DNA of 64,000 bases from CAWCCP01 sp963701245 (GTDB taxonomy: Bacteria; Patescibacteriota; Saccharimonadia; Saccharimonadales; UBA4665): positions 1,364,001-1,428,000 of the forward strand of contig OY969576.1 of assembly GCA_963701245.1 (NCBI GenBank), given 5' to 3'. Below, piece by piece: positions 36,157 to 45,493 of this stretch. A program made the position numbers and the translations under genes. The notes under the pieces were generated by a model, which did not search any database, had not been told where the DNA came from, and saw nothing but the letters and a program-made list of their open reading frames with translations. Numbering within the stretch: position 1 is the first letter of the stretch; each line of letters starts with the position of its first letter.

Positions 36157-36908
36157 TGACGCCCATTACGGTTCCAGACCTACGAGTAGTAGTGGTTGCA
36201 CTGGCCCTATTTATCGGTGGTTTTTTACTTTGTTTGCCAATCTATAAGGGCCACCTTAAAGCCTTACTGCATTCCAAACTCGGTATGAAGATCTTGATGT
36301 GGATACCAATATTTTTTGTTTTTTTATTCATAGTAAACACCTCTTCGCGAATACAAATTCTACTGTTAGTAGTACTTCTAATTTGTGTGTTTGTTGAATG
36401 GCTACATATTATTAAACGAAAAGGTAACATCTTTGTTGCGGATGTGTTTATAGTCCTGTTGGTAGTGAGTTTGAACTATTCTGTCTATTTGGGGATCACC
36501 CTTCCATTTTACTTTCCCCTACTGCTTACCATGATTTGGTTTGCAACGGTATTGTCCGACGTTATGGCATTTTTCCTCGGAACGTACATCGGATTACATA
36601 AATTACCGGCACGACTAAATAACCATAAAAGCTGGGAGGGGGTACTAGGTCAACTTATTGGTGCATATTTAGGCGTATGGCTGGTGCGAGCATGTATTAC
36701 TTCAGTACTGCCACTCAGCCTATGGTTACCAATTGGTATCGGCTGCGTGCTTGGTGATCTGGCTAATAGCTACACAAAACGACAACTTGGTATAAAAGAT
36801 TGGGGTTCTGCTTTACCCGGTCATGGCGGCTTTATTGATCGTTTGTCTAGCCTAGCTGGCAGTGTTGCGCTCACGTACTGGTTCCTTTCTTACACTGGCT
36901 TGCGGTAA
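36153..36908 (+). CDS. cdsA: Phosphatidate cytidylyltransferase
   Basis: Makes CDP-diacylglycerol from phosphatidic acid and CTP. The C-terminal signature is clear: LSDVMAFFLG, LNNHKSWEGVLGQ, GDLANSYTKRQLGIKD and LPGHGGFIDRLSS. About seven helices precede and surround it. Translation is coupled to plsY through an ATGA overlap. plsC is not in the window. Confidence 0.94.
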   Translation: MMTPITVPDLRVVVVALALFIGGFLLCLPIYKGHLKALLHSKLGMKILMWIPIFFVFLFIVNTSSRIQILLLVVLLICVFVEWLHIIKRKGNIFVADVFIVLLVVSLNYSVYLGITLPFYFPLLLTMIWFATVLSDVMAFFLGTYIGLHKLPARLNNHKSWEGVLGQLIGAYLGVWLVRACITSVLPLSLWLPIGIGCVLGDLANSYTKRQLGIKDWGSALPGHGGFIDRLSSLAGSVALTYWFLSYTGLR

Positions 36909-36946
36909 GAGACATCCGACCGACGAATTTGCTATAGTGGTGGCAT

Positions 36947-37255
36947 ATGTCGAAAGTGCTACTGTGGGATATTTATGAAGTTCGCTCCGCGTCAGCCAAA
37001 CTCACAGGCGTCAGTTTGCGTGGAACGCTGAGAAAGAAAGCCCTTCAAGAAGATATTACACTACTCACTGACAACGCCACCGACCGTGAGAATACTGTCA
37101 GGTTTGCTGTCCTGAGCGCTGACGAGGGCAAAACAATATCGCGATATATTACGACTAGTATTCCTCGCACTGAGATTTCCGTCGTAGGGTTAGCCGTTCC
37201 AAATCCAGTTCTCAGTAAGCTATCCGTGAATAATGAGGGAAAATATAAGGCCTAA
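36947..37255 (+). CDS. Hypothetical protein (102 aa)
   Basis: Small protein with the pattern of a ferredoxin-like or acylphosphatase-like fold: LTGVSLRGTLRKKALQ, later TVRFAVLSADEG. Key acylphosphatase residues (GxVQGVxxR) are not matched, so the call stays open. TATAGT lies eight bases before the ATG. Its last 23 bases overlap the next gene, suggesting that the two act together. Confidence 0.5.
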   Translation: MSKVLLWDIYEVRSASAKLTGVSLRGTLRKKALQEDITLLTDNATDRENTVRFAVLSADEGKTISRYITTSIPRTEISVVGLAVPNPVLSKLSVNNEGKYKA

Positions 37256-37934
37256 CAATGAGAAAAGAACACCTTTTCAAGAAGTTAACAGCTATACCTG
37301 CGGACCAAACTGTTTAGCTATGGTGTACGCTATGCGACATAAAGATATTTCTGTGAGATCCATTTTGTATGATTTTCATCACCCTAGTAATGGACAAGCT
37401 ACCTACGTCCCACAAATGGCACAGCATTTGCTTAGTCATGGACTAAAACCGAAACTCTTTATTTCCGGCAGTAAGATATCTTCGCCAGCTTGGTCTCATT
37501 TTTCAAGACAGGAACTTATGCAGGCCGTTCAAAAGTGGCTCGATGCCAATCCGAAGGGTGCATTTTACAAAAACAATCAATATTTTTTAGCTTATTTGAA
37601 AGCGGGTGGCGAATCGGTAATTACGTCATATAGCACAGACACTATTAAACACATGCTCGATACAGGATCATTGGTTATTATCTGTCTCGACGAAGCATGG
37701 CTGTGGGGCCATCGGATTGACCTTTCCAAACCAGGCGTTGTTATTGATGAAATTAACGGACAGTCAGCCGGTCATTTTGTTGTCGTAATAAACTATGACA
37801 AAGATGAGTTTGAAATACTTGATCCCTACCCGACAAATATTCACCTTCGGCATGGCCAGTATAAAGTTGATGGTAACCAACTTATCAATGCCTCTTTGAC
37901 ATGGGATCCACAGATTATCGAAATAAAGGCCTGA
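37233..37934 (+). CDS. C39-like cysteine peptidase-fold protein
   Basis: Protein of 233 residues. SYTCGPNCLAMVYAM has the nucleophile Cys after an oxyanion Gln/Asn position, AGHFVVVINYD has the catalytic His, and ILDPYP the Asp, the order of C39-like papain-fold peptidases. There is no signal peptide and no transporter domain, so it is a cytosolic or non-classical member. It overlaps the 102-residue gene upstream by 23 bases; that small protein could be a substrate or inhibitor (speculative). Confidence 0.7.
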   Translation: MRENIRPNNEKRTPFQEVNSYTCGPNCLAMVYAMRHKDISVRSILYDFHHPSNGQATYVPQMAQHLLSHGLKPKLFISGSKISSPAWSHFSRQELMQAVQKWLDANPKGAFYKNNQYFLAYLKAGGESVITSYSTDTIKHMLDTGSLVIICLDEAWLWGHRIDLSKPGVVIDEINGQSAGHFVVVINYDKDEFEILDPYPTNIHLRHGQYKVDGNQLINASLTWDPQIIEIKA

Positions 37935-38016
37935 GACTAAGTATTGTCTTTGGATACTTTAGGTTGGCGTTCTATTTAGTCGTCGGATGCTAGATAATTT
38001 GCTACGCTAGATGCAT

Positions 38017-38394
38017 ATGAATAATCCTATGTACTTTGAGCTACAAGCCGACAACCCAGAAGCACTCCTTCACTTTTACCAGTCAGTATTTCAGTGGACG
38101 TTCGAAAAACAGCCAGGTCTGCCAGTAGATTATTGGCACATTGAGACTGAGGGTATAGCAGGTGGTTTATTACGACGACCAGCGGCCGCACCGGCTACGG
38201 GTAGCGGGACGAATGCAGCAGTTATCTCTATGGAAGTCCCATCTTTTGATGACACTGCGGCTTTGATTTTGGCTCAGAGCGGCGCAGTGGCTATGCCAAA
38301 ATTTGCTATACCAGGGCGTTGTTGGCAGGGTTACTTTATTGATACTGAAGGCAATACTTTTGGGATATTTGAAGTAGATCCAAAAGCAGCATAA
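38017..38394 (+). CDS. VOC-family (glyoxalase-like) protein
   Basis: Protein of 125 residues: MYFELQADNPEALLHFYQSVFQWTF at the N-terminus and WQGYFIDTEGNTFGIFEVD at the end define the fold. ATG 38017 is favoured, eight bases after TACGCT; ATG 38011 is too near the -10. Function unknown. Confidence 0.82.
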   Translation: MNNPMYFELQADNPEALLHFYQSVFQWTFEKQPGLPVDYWHIETEGIAGGLLRRPAAAPATGSGTNAAVISMEVPSFDDTAALILAQSGAVAMPKFAIPGRCWQGYFIDTEGNTFGIFEVDPKAA

Positions 38395-38477
38395 ATCATT
38401 GTTTTGAAATTTGGTTTAGCCAAAAGCGAATAGTTGGAGAACCTACAATGAGATTTTTATAGTTATACTAAGAATAC

Positions 38478-38828
38478 ATGGCACAGATCACCAACGATCA
38501 ACAAATTTCGCTGTTTAGGCTCCGGCTTGGCATTTTCCTTTTGATCTTATGGTGGATACCAGTGTATTTAGCCATTCCATCACTAAGTGACTTGCTTGGA
38601 ATAAAGGGCAATCATCATGCTGAAGAAATATTACTTATCAGTATTATAGTATTTCAATCCATTGTCGGGTTGATTGGCCTGCTCTTAACTGGTAAAGAAT
38701 TAGCTTCGACCTTAAAGCAGGTTAGGTACAAAAAACTGCCAGTAAGCATCTGGCGCATTATCTGGTCAGGGCAAACCGATATTGATCCGAGCTATCTAAA
38801 AATGAAAAGAAAACTTAGTGGATTTTGA
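38478..38828 (+). CDS. Two-helix membrane protein, hypothetical
   Basis: Protein of 116 residues with two hydrophobic helices (FRLRLGIFLLILWWIPVYLAI and ISIIVFQSIVGLIGLLL) and a basic C-terminal domain. TATACT ends eight bases before the ATG. Convergent with the HAD hydrolase gene, one base apart. Confidence 0.6.
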   Translation: MAQITNDQQISLFRLRLGIFLLILWWIPVYLAIPSLSDLLGIKGNHHAEEILLISIIVFQSIVGLIGLLLTGKELASTLKQVRYKKLPVSIWRIIWSGQTDIDPSYLKMKRKLSGF

Positions 38829-38829
38829 T

Positions 38830-39486
38830 CTAACGAATAAGTGTGGTAATTAAGTCAAAACTATCGAAGGAGTAGGTTGCCTCGTCACTCTTACTCCAAA
38901 CGAGTGCCGATTGCATACCAACTGATTTTGCTGGAAGTATATCCGCTTTGACACGGTCGCCAACGTAAAGAAGCTGATTTGGTGGCACATTCGACAGTTC
39001 AATAATTTTATAAAACCCGTCGAGTGCTGGCTTACGTTCAGGCACATCGTCACCGGTTAACAAATATATAAACCATTTTGGGTCGATGCCTAAAATTTTG
39101 AGTAAAGAAAGTATTTTTGCTTGTTTGACGTTTGAAAATATAGAGATCGGATACTGGGCTTTAAGTAGTTTTAACGTGCCATAGACACGTTCGTCTGGTT
39201 TATAATATTTCGCTTCATCCATTGTCATGAGCTTTGTTTGCCAGTAATCCGAAGGCAGTCCAAGGGACCGGAAGACCGCTGAATTTGAACCTTTGGCAGC
39301 ATATAATTCGCCGTACTCGTGCCACAATGCTTCGGAGGGTGCTTTATGCACCACTTCGGCATACGTTTTAACCAGTAATTTGCGGTGATCGGCTTCTCTT
39401 TCAGGTGACGGCGTAGTAAGCGTTCCTTCTAAATCGAACCATATATGACTGATAGGCAAATGGTCTGGCTGTGTCTTCATGATCAT
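38830..39486 (-). CDS. HAD-superfamily hydrolase
   Basis: Phosphatase-like protein of 218 residues with HAD motif I FDLEGTLT (the usual second Asp is Glu: DLEGT), motif II SIFSNVKQ, motif III Lys in ERKPALDGF and motif IV LYVGDRVKADI. The D-to-E change at the general acid/base position is unusual and may alter activity. ATG 39480 two codons later is an alternative start. The physiological substrate is unknown. Confidence 0.8.
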   Translation of the reverse strand: MIMKTQPDHLPISHIWFDLEGTLTTPSPEREADHRKLLVKTYAEVVHKAPSEALWHEYGELYAAKGSNSAVFRSLGLPSDYWQTKLMTMDEAKYYKPDERVYGTLKLLKAQYPISIFSNVKQAKILSLLKILGIDPKWFIYLLTGDDVPERKPALDGFYKIIELSNVPPNQLLYVGDRVKADILPAKSVGMQSALVWSKSDEATYSFDSFDLITTLIR

Positions 39487-39623
39487 ATAGATGAAAAATT
39501 TATATACCTATTATTTTATCGTCATTGTAAAGCCATAGGCCTACAAATACTATTTTTAGTTACAGCGAATGTACGAAAGCCAGTTCACTGGTTACCAAGC
39601 ACAGCGCCAATGACACAATTTGA

Positions 39624-39803
39624 TCACTGCCTGCCATGACCCGAACTGAGCGGAAGTGGCTCTGAGAGCCGCTTGGCAACTGGTACAGTTAGAAAATGAT
39701 AGTACAGTATGTTACTACCTATGAGTAATAGCACGCAGAATATCAGTAGCAGTGCCGCAATTACGTAAGCTTTCTTCTCGCTCATCTTGGGTGAATCAGC
39801 CAT
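39624..39803 (-). CDS. Small single-helix membrane protein (59 aa)
   Basis: Short protein starting MADSPKMSEKKAY, with one strong hydrophobic helix (VIAALLLIFCVLLLIGSNIL) and a basic tail. AAAGGAG lies before the ATG. No family is known to me. Confidence 0.6.
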   Translation of the reverse strand: MADSPKMSEKKAYVIAALLLIFCVLLLIGSNILYYHFLTVPVAKRLSEPLPLSSGHGRQ

Positions 39804-39902
39804 CAAATACTCCTTTCTCCGTCATCTCATAAGATATCTTTTTAGTATAAAGAGCAATCCTCGCCGCTCGCAACCATAAAGGAGTTTGCTATAGTAAAAT
39901 CA

Positions 39903-40679
39903 ATGGTCTACAAAGTGATAACTTTGAATATTTGGGAAGGTGGCAAACTACTACCGGATTTGCTGAAGTTTTTAAAAAAGGAGTCGCCAGACATACTTGC
40001 CTTACAGGAGGTACGCAGTAGCGATGACCCCAAGCTGAGCGATCAGGATCACTCATTTGCAGTGATCAAACAGGAGCTGGCCATGCCTTATGGCGACTTC
40101 GCCGCTGCGATGCTCAATAATCTGCCCGCTGGCAAAATTCCCCAGGGAAATGCAGTGTTGTCTAAATATCCGCTCGAGCGGCAAAATGTACTTTTTTTCA
40201 ACCGTCCCTTCGACGAGAATTACTTTGATGTCCCGGAAAAATTTGCTGAATGTCCGAGGATCATGCAAGTCGTCGACGTCGAAACGCCAGATGGTAAAGT
40301 GCATATTGGAAACGTCCATGGCATTTGGGATCTCGATGGCGATAATGATAGCGTCGATCGCCAGAAAATGGCTCGCGACATTATAGAAGCAACTAAAGGA
40401 AAATCACCCTACGTCGTGCTCGGAGACACGAATGCCAAAATGTCGAATCCATCGATCAAGGCAATTGAAGAATATCTTGTCAATATCTTCGCTAGTGAAC
40501 TTACCTCCAGTTTTAATATGCGGCGAAAAACAAGTCCTGGATATGCCACAGCAGCCGTTGATATGATTCTTATCACTCCCGATATACAGGTCGTCTCTAA
40601 GTCTGTGCCTGATGTTGATATTTCAGATCACTTGCCAGTTATTGCCAACCTTACCTGGGGTACCCATGGCACATCCTGA
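39903..40679 (+). CDS. Endonuclease/exonuclease/phosphatase-family protein
   Basis: Metal-dependent phosphodiesterase fold of 258 residues: ITLNIWEG (Asn), LALQEVRS (Glu), GNVHGIWD, LGDTNAKM (Asp/Asn pair) and SDHLPVIA (Asp-His) are the catalytic blocks. No signal peptide, so probably intracellular. TGCTATAGT ends seven bases before the ATG, the clearest leaderless pattern of the window. It may act on DNA ends, phosphoinositides or nucleotides. Confidence 0.88.
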   Translation: MVYKVITLNIWEGGKLLPDLLKFLKKESPDILALQEVRSSDDPKLSDQDHSFAVIKQELAMPYGDFAAAMLNNLPAGKIPQGNAVLSKYPLERQNVLFFNRPFDENYFDVPEKFAECPRIMQVVDVETPDGKVHIGNVHGIWDLDGDNDSVDRQKMARDIIEATKGKSPYVVLGDTNAKMSNPSIKAIEEYLVNIFASELTSSFNMRRKTSPGYATAAVDMILITPDIQVVSKSVPDVDISDHLPVIANLTWGTHGTS

Positions 40680-40776
40680 AGCGGGCTCAAAAGAACAGAA
40701 TCCTTTTTGGCGAATCTTAAAATTTGCACTGTTTCTTGGTGCGTTAGCAATTGGAGCAGATGTACTTAGCAAATAA
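40666..40776 (+). CDS. Very small membrane protein (36 aa)
   Basis: The ORF starts inside the last codons of the preceding gene, reads MAHPEAGSKEQNPFWRIL and then one hydrophobic helix (KFALFLGALAIGADVL). The 14-base overlap and the sensible amphipathic-then-hydrophobic composition favour a real coupled gene. Confidence 0.5.
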   Translation: MAHPEAGSKEQNPFWRILKFALFLGALAIGADVLSK

Positions 40777-40779
40777 TGG

Positions 40780-41451
40780 CTAGTTTTGCGATCGAGAAAA
40801 AATTCTGAGAAGCGCCAGGAATAGATTCACGATATCGACAATCAAAGCGCCGCTTGCGTCAATGGCATTGTCGGCAGTCTTCGGCAATACCATGGCCCGA
40901 GCCCAGTCATGCCAAATGTACAGCGAAAAAACAACGACAGCTAACCAATCGAGGGCGCTTAATACGCCATTGGAATGAACGCCAAATAACGATAGGATGG
41001 CAATCGAAAAATAGCCAACCAGTAGCACCAGCAGACCGACAAATAAGATACCAGTAAATCGAATGATCACCTTGGGTATGAGCGTACCAAGTATCACCAT
41101 GCCAAGGGTCACTGCTAAGGTTAAAATTAGTGCATTGACGACGGTACTTACTTGGTAATAGGCGATCACTGGACCGATTGATAAGCCCATAAAGAAACTC
41201 AGTAGCGATACACCAATCAAAGAAATAATTGGTTTGTCGGAATGCGTAAAAATAAAAATGCCAGACAACGAGACGATAAAGGTGAGTAGTACTAAGCCAA
41301 GTCCGTATTGCCAATTGAGACTAATCCGAGCTCCGGCAGCTACTAGAAAAATAGACCAGACCAGCGACAAGCCTAAAATCGCCGCATAGGCTCGTTCACC
41401 AAGTACATCTTTACCTGTTTTTGCCCAAATATCTTTCGAATAATCAGCCAT
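40780..41451 (-). CDS. Bax inhibitor-1/YccA-family membrane protein
   Basis: Seven-helix protein of 223 residues. The arrangement of helices and the C-terminal IVDIVNLFLALLRIF match the BI-1 family, whose bacterial members are Ca2+ leak channels or interact with FtsH. GGAGG lies four bases before the ATG, with TATAAT about 35 bases upstream. Function in this organism is unknown. Confidence 0.82.
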   Translation of the reverse strand: MADYSKDIWAKTGKDVLGERAYAAILGLSLVWSIFLVAAGARISLNWQYGLGLVLLTFIVSLSGIFIFTHSDKPIISLIGVSLLSFFMGLSIGPVIAYYQVSTVVNALILTLAVTLGMVILGTLIPKVIIRFTGILFVGLLVLLVGYFSIAILSLFGVHSNGVLSALDWLAVVVFSLYIWHDWARAMVLPKTADNAIDASGALIVDIVNLFLALLRIFSRSQN

Positions 41452-41630
41452 ACATCCTCCGTCGTGATCTTAGTTATCGCCTAATTATACCCTCTTATGC
41501 ATAAGCAGTATGAGCTCTAGTAGGTAACTCCAAGTATTAAAATTCTTACGCTTAATGAGTTAACTACATTACTGCGGCATTCAGAAGACTCCGCCATACT
41601 ATGCAATCACCTACTAATAAAGGAGGGCAC

Positions 41631-41783
41631 ATGTTTTTACTGATTGCATTAATATTAATTGTTTTATGGTTACTGGGTCTATTCAGTCACATCGGGGGAG
41701 GTCTGATTTATTTTCTATTGGTATTAGCTCTTATCTCAGTCATTGCCCATTTCTGGCGCAGCGGCAATCGTTCTTCCCTCTAA
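41631..41783 (+). CDS. Small lmo0937-like membrane protein (50 aa)
   Basis: Two hydrophobic helices and a basic end (FWRSGNRSSL), the pattern of the lmo0937/DUF5670 family. AAAGGAGGGC sits before ATG 41631; the earlier ATG at 41601 lacks such a signal. These tiny proteins are often stress-induced. Confidence 0.65.
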   Translation: MFLLIALILIVLWLLGLFSHIGGGLIYFLLVLALISVIAHFWRSGNRSSL

Positions 41784-41799
41784 TACGTCGACTGGACCG

Positions 41800-42540
41800 T
41801 TAAGAGACTTCGCTGACTGGTGGGTACCGCATAAAATGGTTTAGTGGAAGGCGTTTTTGGTGAGCAACAAGTACAAAATTTTGTGGCAACCACATTGATA
41901 GGCCATGGCTCGCAGGAAATATATCGACTGCTGGGAATACCGTCTCATAAGCTATGGCCAATCGTTTAATGGTATCGGAGCGCTGACCAAAATAGGAAGA
42001 AATAACGTTAATGGCCACGACACCATTTGTTGCCAGGTTTTTCTTCACTGCCTGAGCCGCCGATGGATTGGTCAGTGATTCCGGGATTGATGTATGCGTA
42101 AAGGCGTCAATGAGAATCATATCAAATTGCTTTTGATTGTTGTCGAGAAACGTTCGGCCATCAGTGTGTTGGACACGTAAACGAGGTCCCGGCTTAAAAT
42201 CAAAAAACCGAGAGGCAATGGCGTCAAGCTGAGCATCAATTTCAATGACGTCAATTTCAATTTCCGGTAAGGCTAGCAGCAATGCAGTTGGCAGGGTATA
42301 CATCCCTCCGCCAATAAGCAACACCTTTTTAGATTGCAATCCTGTAATTAATTCAAGTAGTCGCTGGTTATAATCAAATAATAAATCTGGATTTGTATCT
42401 CTCGCCAGACCCGATTGAGCAGCTTGGCCATCACCACTGTACAATACCCTTGCCGGACGTCCGGCATACACAGTATCCCGCACTTGATAATGATTATATT
42501 GGGTTTGTGTTTCAAACAAAAAGTCACCGGATAAAGACAT
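41800..42540 (-). CDS. Spermidine-synthase-like methyltransferase-fold protein
   Basis: Class I SAM-methyltransferase fold of 246 residues, in the spermidine-synthase group: VLLIGGGMYTLPTALL (motif I), DVIEIDAQLDAIA (acidic end of strand 2), HTDGRTFLDNN and FDMILIDAFTH. The aminopropyltransferase gate residues are not all present, so it may not make spermidine. TACTAT, preceded by TGT, ends six bases before the ATG. Confidence 0.75.
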   Translation of the reverse strand: MSLSGDFLFETQTQYNHYQVRDTVYAGRPARVLYSGDGQAAQSGLARDTNPDLLFDYNQRLLELITGLQSKKVLLIGGGMYTLPTALLLALPEIEIDVIEIDAQLDAIASRFFDFKPGPRLRVQHTDGRTFLDNNQKQFDMILIDAFTHTSIPESLTNPSAAQAVKKNLATNGVVAINVISSYFGQRSDTIKRLAIAYETVFPAVDIFPASHGLSMWLPQNFVLVAHQKRLPLNHFMRYPPVSEVS

Positions 42541-42602
42541 ACTTATATAGTAACAACGGAAACTTGGTCGATCGGCAAATTAACTGAATATTTAAGAATT
42601 TT

Positions 42603-42698
42603 TTATTTCGTCTTGTGTTTATCGATAGATTTTGGTTGGCCTGCTGCAGTATGTTGTGCTTTTGAGTGCAAACCCTGTAACAGTTGCTCAATAGTCAT
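42603..42698 (-). CDS. Possible 31-aa protein
   Basis: A short ORF, MTIEQLLQGLHSKAQHT onward, ending in a Lys-rich tail. AAGGT lies about eight bases before the ATG. It is basic and helical. Could be chance; position between two clear genes in an otherwise empty 250-base gap is the main support. Confidence 0.35.
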   Translation of the reverse strand: MTIEQLLQGLHSKAQHTAAGQPKSIDKHKTK

Positions 42699-42794
42699 AA
42701 ACATTACCTTTCTGTTCGACTACTAACAGAAAACAGCATAGATCGCGTACTAATACCTGACTGTAAGAATACCGACACTTGCTTATGTTTATCA

Positions 42795-43364
42795 CTAGGC
42801 TTCAGAAGCAGATTGATTGTCTGATTGGACCGCTGGAGGAAGAGCTCGTTGATTACGCAAATACTGAACCCGCAGCAGGGCTTTTTGCATGGCACTTACA
42901 ACCCGTTCCGCTTGTTCGTAACTCATGCCAATCCGGGCAATGGGCATGGCTTTTGCCTGCCTGCCGGCAGATTGTGTGTAATTGAGAGTAATGCCTGCTT
43001 TGGTGCACTGAATATCTAAACCGTCACTGTAAAGGGTACGCATATCCATAGCGACCAGCATTACGACTGGTTTGGCACCGGCTTGAAAGCCATTACTATC
43101 AGGGCGGATTTGATCGGGAATTTCGCCATCATAATTGGCAAGTTCCCATAACTGGATTGCTTCTTGGTCCTGAACACCAAAATGGCTGATAAGCAGCAAC
43201 AAAATGTCTTCAGCAGGACGTTCTTTACCGGACTCAATTCGCTCAAGCATTGCTTCTTCAATTTCGACGGCACCAGATACTTCACTTAAGCTTTGCCGAG
43301 ACTGTTCCCGGACAAATTTTAGGTGTTTGCCTAAAGCTACAAATGGTGTATTAGAATCGCTCAT
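42795..43364 (-). CDS. XRE-family helix-turn-helix regulator
   Basis: Protein of 189 residues. An N-terminal HTH_3 domain (about residues 8-65, with FVREQSRQSLSEVSGAVEIEE) is followed by an uncharacterised domain of about 110 residues. The start MSDSN is chosen because TACTAT lies eight bases before that ATG. It is divergent from murB with about 70 bases between starts, so it could control its own gene and murB. Confidence 0.8.
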   Translation of the reverse strand: MSDSNTPFVALGKHLKFVREQSRQSLSEVSGAVEIEEAMLERIESGKERPAEDILLLLISHFGVQDQEAIQLWELANYDGEIPDQIRPDSNGFQAGAKPVVMLVAMDMRTLYSDGLDIQCTKAGITLNYTQSAGRQAKAMPIARIGMSYEQAERVVSAMQKALLRVQYLRNQRALPPAVQSDNQSASEA

Positions 43365-43433
43365 GTGCATTCATAGTACCTCGTTATCCGGTCTCTGCGC
43401 AAGTGCAGCTAAGCAGCGCTATAATAGATCACA

Positions 43434-44462
43434 ATGAACATTTTACAAAACACGAGCCTCAAGCAACATTCAGGGATGGCAGTTGGGGGTCAGGCAGCAT
43501 TTGAAGCAACAATTGAAAGCCGGATGGACCTATTAGAAGCCTTGAGCTGGGCTCAATCTAAACAACTGCCGGTAGTCATGATAGGCTCGGGTACCAATAT
43601 TCTTTGGCGGGATGAAGGTTTTTCTGGGCTATTACTTATTAATGCCGTTAAAAAGTTTGAAATGTACGATGAAGATGGCACCAACGTGTACCTGACCGTC
43701 GGTAGCGGTGAGGTTTGGGACAGTGTCGTCAATAAAAGTGTGGAGGCCGGCTTGACCGGCATAGAAGCACTCAGCTTAATTCCCGGAACTGCCGGCGCAA
43801 CACCCGTTCAAAACGTCGGCGCCTACGGTCAGGAGATCGCCAACGTGCTTGCAACCGTAGAAGCTTTTGATACGCAGTCAGGAGATTTTATTAATTTGCC
43901 GGCCAGTGATTGCGGTTTCGGTTACCGTCTAAGTCGCTTTAATACGGTCAATAAAGGACGCTTTTTTATTACCGGCCTCGTACTGCATCTTACCAAAGGA
44001 AATCCGACACCTCCGTTTTATGGCGCGGTACAAACCTACTTTGAAGCCTATAAAATATCCGAGTATACGCCAAAAACTTTACGTGATGCGGTTATTTCGG
44101 TTCGGACTATAAAATTGCCGGATCCGAAAGTTATTCCAAATAACGGATCATTTTTCGGTAACCCAATTATTACCACCGAACAATTTTCATATTGGTCTGC
44201 AAACTATGAAGCACTCCCCCACTGGTCGGTTGGTCAAGGCTCAGTCAAACTATCAGCCGCATGGCTGATAGAACAGGCGGGCTTTAAGGATTATCACGAT
44301 AGTGAAACTGGCATGGCAACCTGGGCCAAACAGCCCTTAGTTCTGGTCAACGAACACGCCAAAAATACCGCCGATGTACTGGCCTTCAAAGCAAAAATTA
44401 TCGCCGCCGTGAAGACCAAATTTAATATCACTCTCGTTCAGGAACCTGAGTTACTGCCCTAG
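43434..44462 (+). CDS. murB: UDP-N-acetylenolpyruvoylglucosamine reductase
   Basis: Second committed step of peptidoglycan precursor synthesis, reducing the enolpyruvyl group with NADPH. Type I MurB features are present: the FAD-binding GSGTNILWRDEGFSG, PGTAGATPVQNVGAYGQEI, GYRLSRFN, and the catalytic Ser in NNGSFFGNP. At 342 residues the length is normal. TATAAT lies eight bases before the ATG. Confidence 0.95.
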   Translation: MNILQNTSLKQHSGMAVGGQAAFEATIESRMDLLEALSWAQSKQLPVVMIGSGTNILWRDEGFSGLLLINAVKKFEMYDEDGTNVYLTVGSGEVWDSVVNKSVEAGLTGIEALSLIPGTAGATPVQNVGAYGQEIANVLATVEAFDTQSGDFINLPASDCGFGYRLSRFNTVNKGRFFITGLVLHLTKGNPTPPFYGAVQTYFEAYKISEYTPKTLRDAVISVRTIKLPDPKVIPNNGSFFGNPIITTEQFSYWSANYEALPHWSVGQGSVKLSAAWLIEQAGFKDYHDSETGMATWAKQPLVLVNEHAKNTADVLAFKAKIIAAVKTKFNITLVQEPELLP

Positions 44463-45493
44463 TCTTTCCAGTCACTTAGAAAAGTTGCATCTTTGTCTTT
44501 TACCTTCTTACCGATCATCGGGTGTAAACTCATATCCGGAGAATAACGGCTAGCAGGGACTTGCCTACCCAGAGCTTCGGCCATAGCCCGGATCTGAATT
44601 GGATTGGCACCACAGCATAAACCGATAAAATTAATCCCCATGGCTTTCGCGGTAATGGCAAAATCAGCCATGGCAAAGCGGTCATATAAAAATTGCTCCA
44701 GAGCCAACGGAAATACACGTCTATGGTTTGCCTGCAAGGACTCAAATGTCGGTTGTGACTTGGTAGTCCGATAGGGCACCGGCAACATTGCCGTATAGCA
44801 ATCAACTGCATCACGAACTTTTCGCATAATCGGCAATAACGTATCCGGTCCTCGGCTGCAATTTAATCCGACGACATCGGCACCATTTTCGGCAAGTATT
44901 TTACAGGCCTCAATATAATCATAGCCATCGCGTGTTTTAGTGGGTTGAACAGTCGCCAAGTTGATGACAGCTGGTAACCCAAAACCTTTAATCACTTCTA
45001 GGCCAATTAACGCCTCACCAAGATAGTCATTGGTTTCTGAAATCACAAAATCAATGCCTTCTTCTACGGCCCATGTTAATTGCTCTGTATACATGTTTCT
45101 GACAACTTTCGAAGAAGCCTCTTTTTTATCCGGATCATACATCCAGGTGTTGCATATATTGCCAGCCACCAAGGCATCGCCTTCTGCGGCAACCGCCTTG
45201 GCAATTCGTACGGCTTGCCGATTCATCGGCTCGAGATCGTTTTCGCGGCCGATTGTTGCCAGTTTTTCTTTACTCGCATAGTAGGTAAACGCCTCCATAA
45301 CCTCGCTGCCAGCCAACAGAAATTCACGGTGTAGCTCTTTTACTGCTTCGGGGTAGTCGAGCACCACTTCTGGCACAAAAGGTCCGGCTTTCAAGTAACC
45401 TCGTCGTTCCAGCTCAAACAAATAGCCTTCAGCGCAAAGAATGACATCTTTCTCAAGTCTTTCTAAAAGTCCTGTTTTCTTTTTTTTGTTCAT
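44459..45493 (-). CDS. Homocysteine S-methyltransferase family protein
   Basis: TIM-barrel methyltransferase of 344 residues that transfers a methyl group to homocysteine to give methionine. The Zn ligands are seen as Cys in VVGLNCSRG and the Cys pair in GLCCGANPIQ. Overall similarity is to the betaine-homocysteine/S-methylmethionine group. It overlaps the upstream oxidase gene by four bases (ATGA), so the two are an operon; the methyl donor is therefore likely to be an N-methyl or S-methyl metabolite. Confidence 0.85.
   Translation of the reverse strand: MNKKKKTGLLERLEKDVILCAEGYLFELERRGYLKAGPFVPEVVLDYPEAVKELHREFLLAGSEVMEAFTYYASKEKLATIGRENDLEPMNRQAVRIAKAVAAEGDALVAGNICNTWMYDPDKKEASSKVVRNMYTEQLTWAVEEGIDFVISETNDYLGEALIGLEVIKGFGLPAVINLATVQPTKTRDGYDYIEACKILAENGADVVGLNCSRGPDTLLPIMRKVRDAVDCYTAMLPVPYRTTKSQPTFESLQANHRRVFPLALEQFLYDRFAMADFAITAKAMGINFIGLCCGANPIQIRAMAEALGRQVPASRYSPDMSLHPMIGKKVKDKDATFLSDWKD

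Noticed and set aside
41601..41631. Longer start for the lmo0937-like protein
   Set aside because: The AAAGGAGG signal lies just before ATG 41631, inside the would-be extension.
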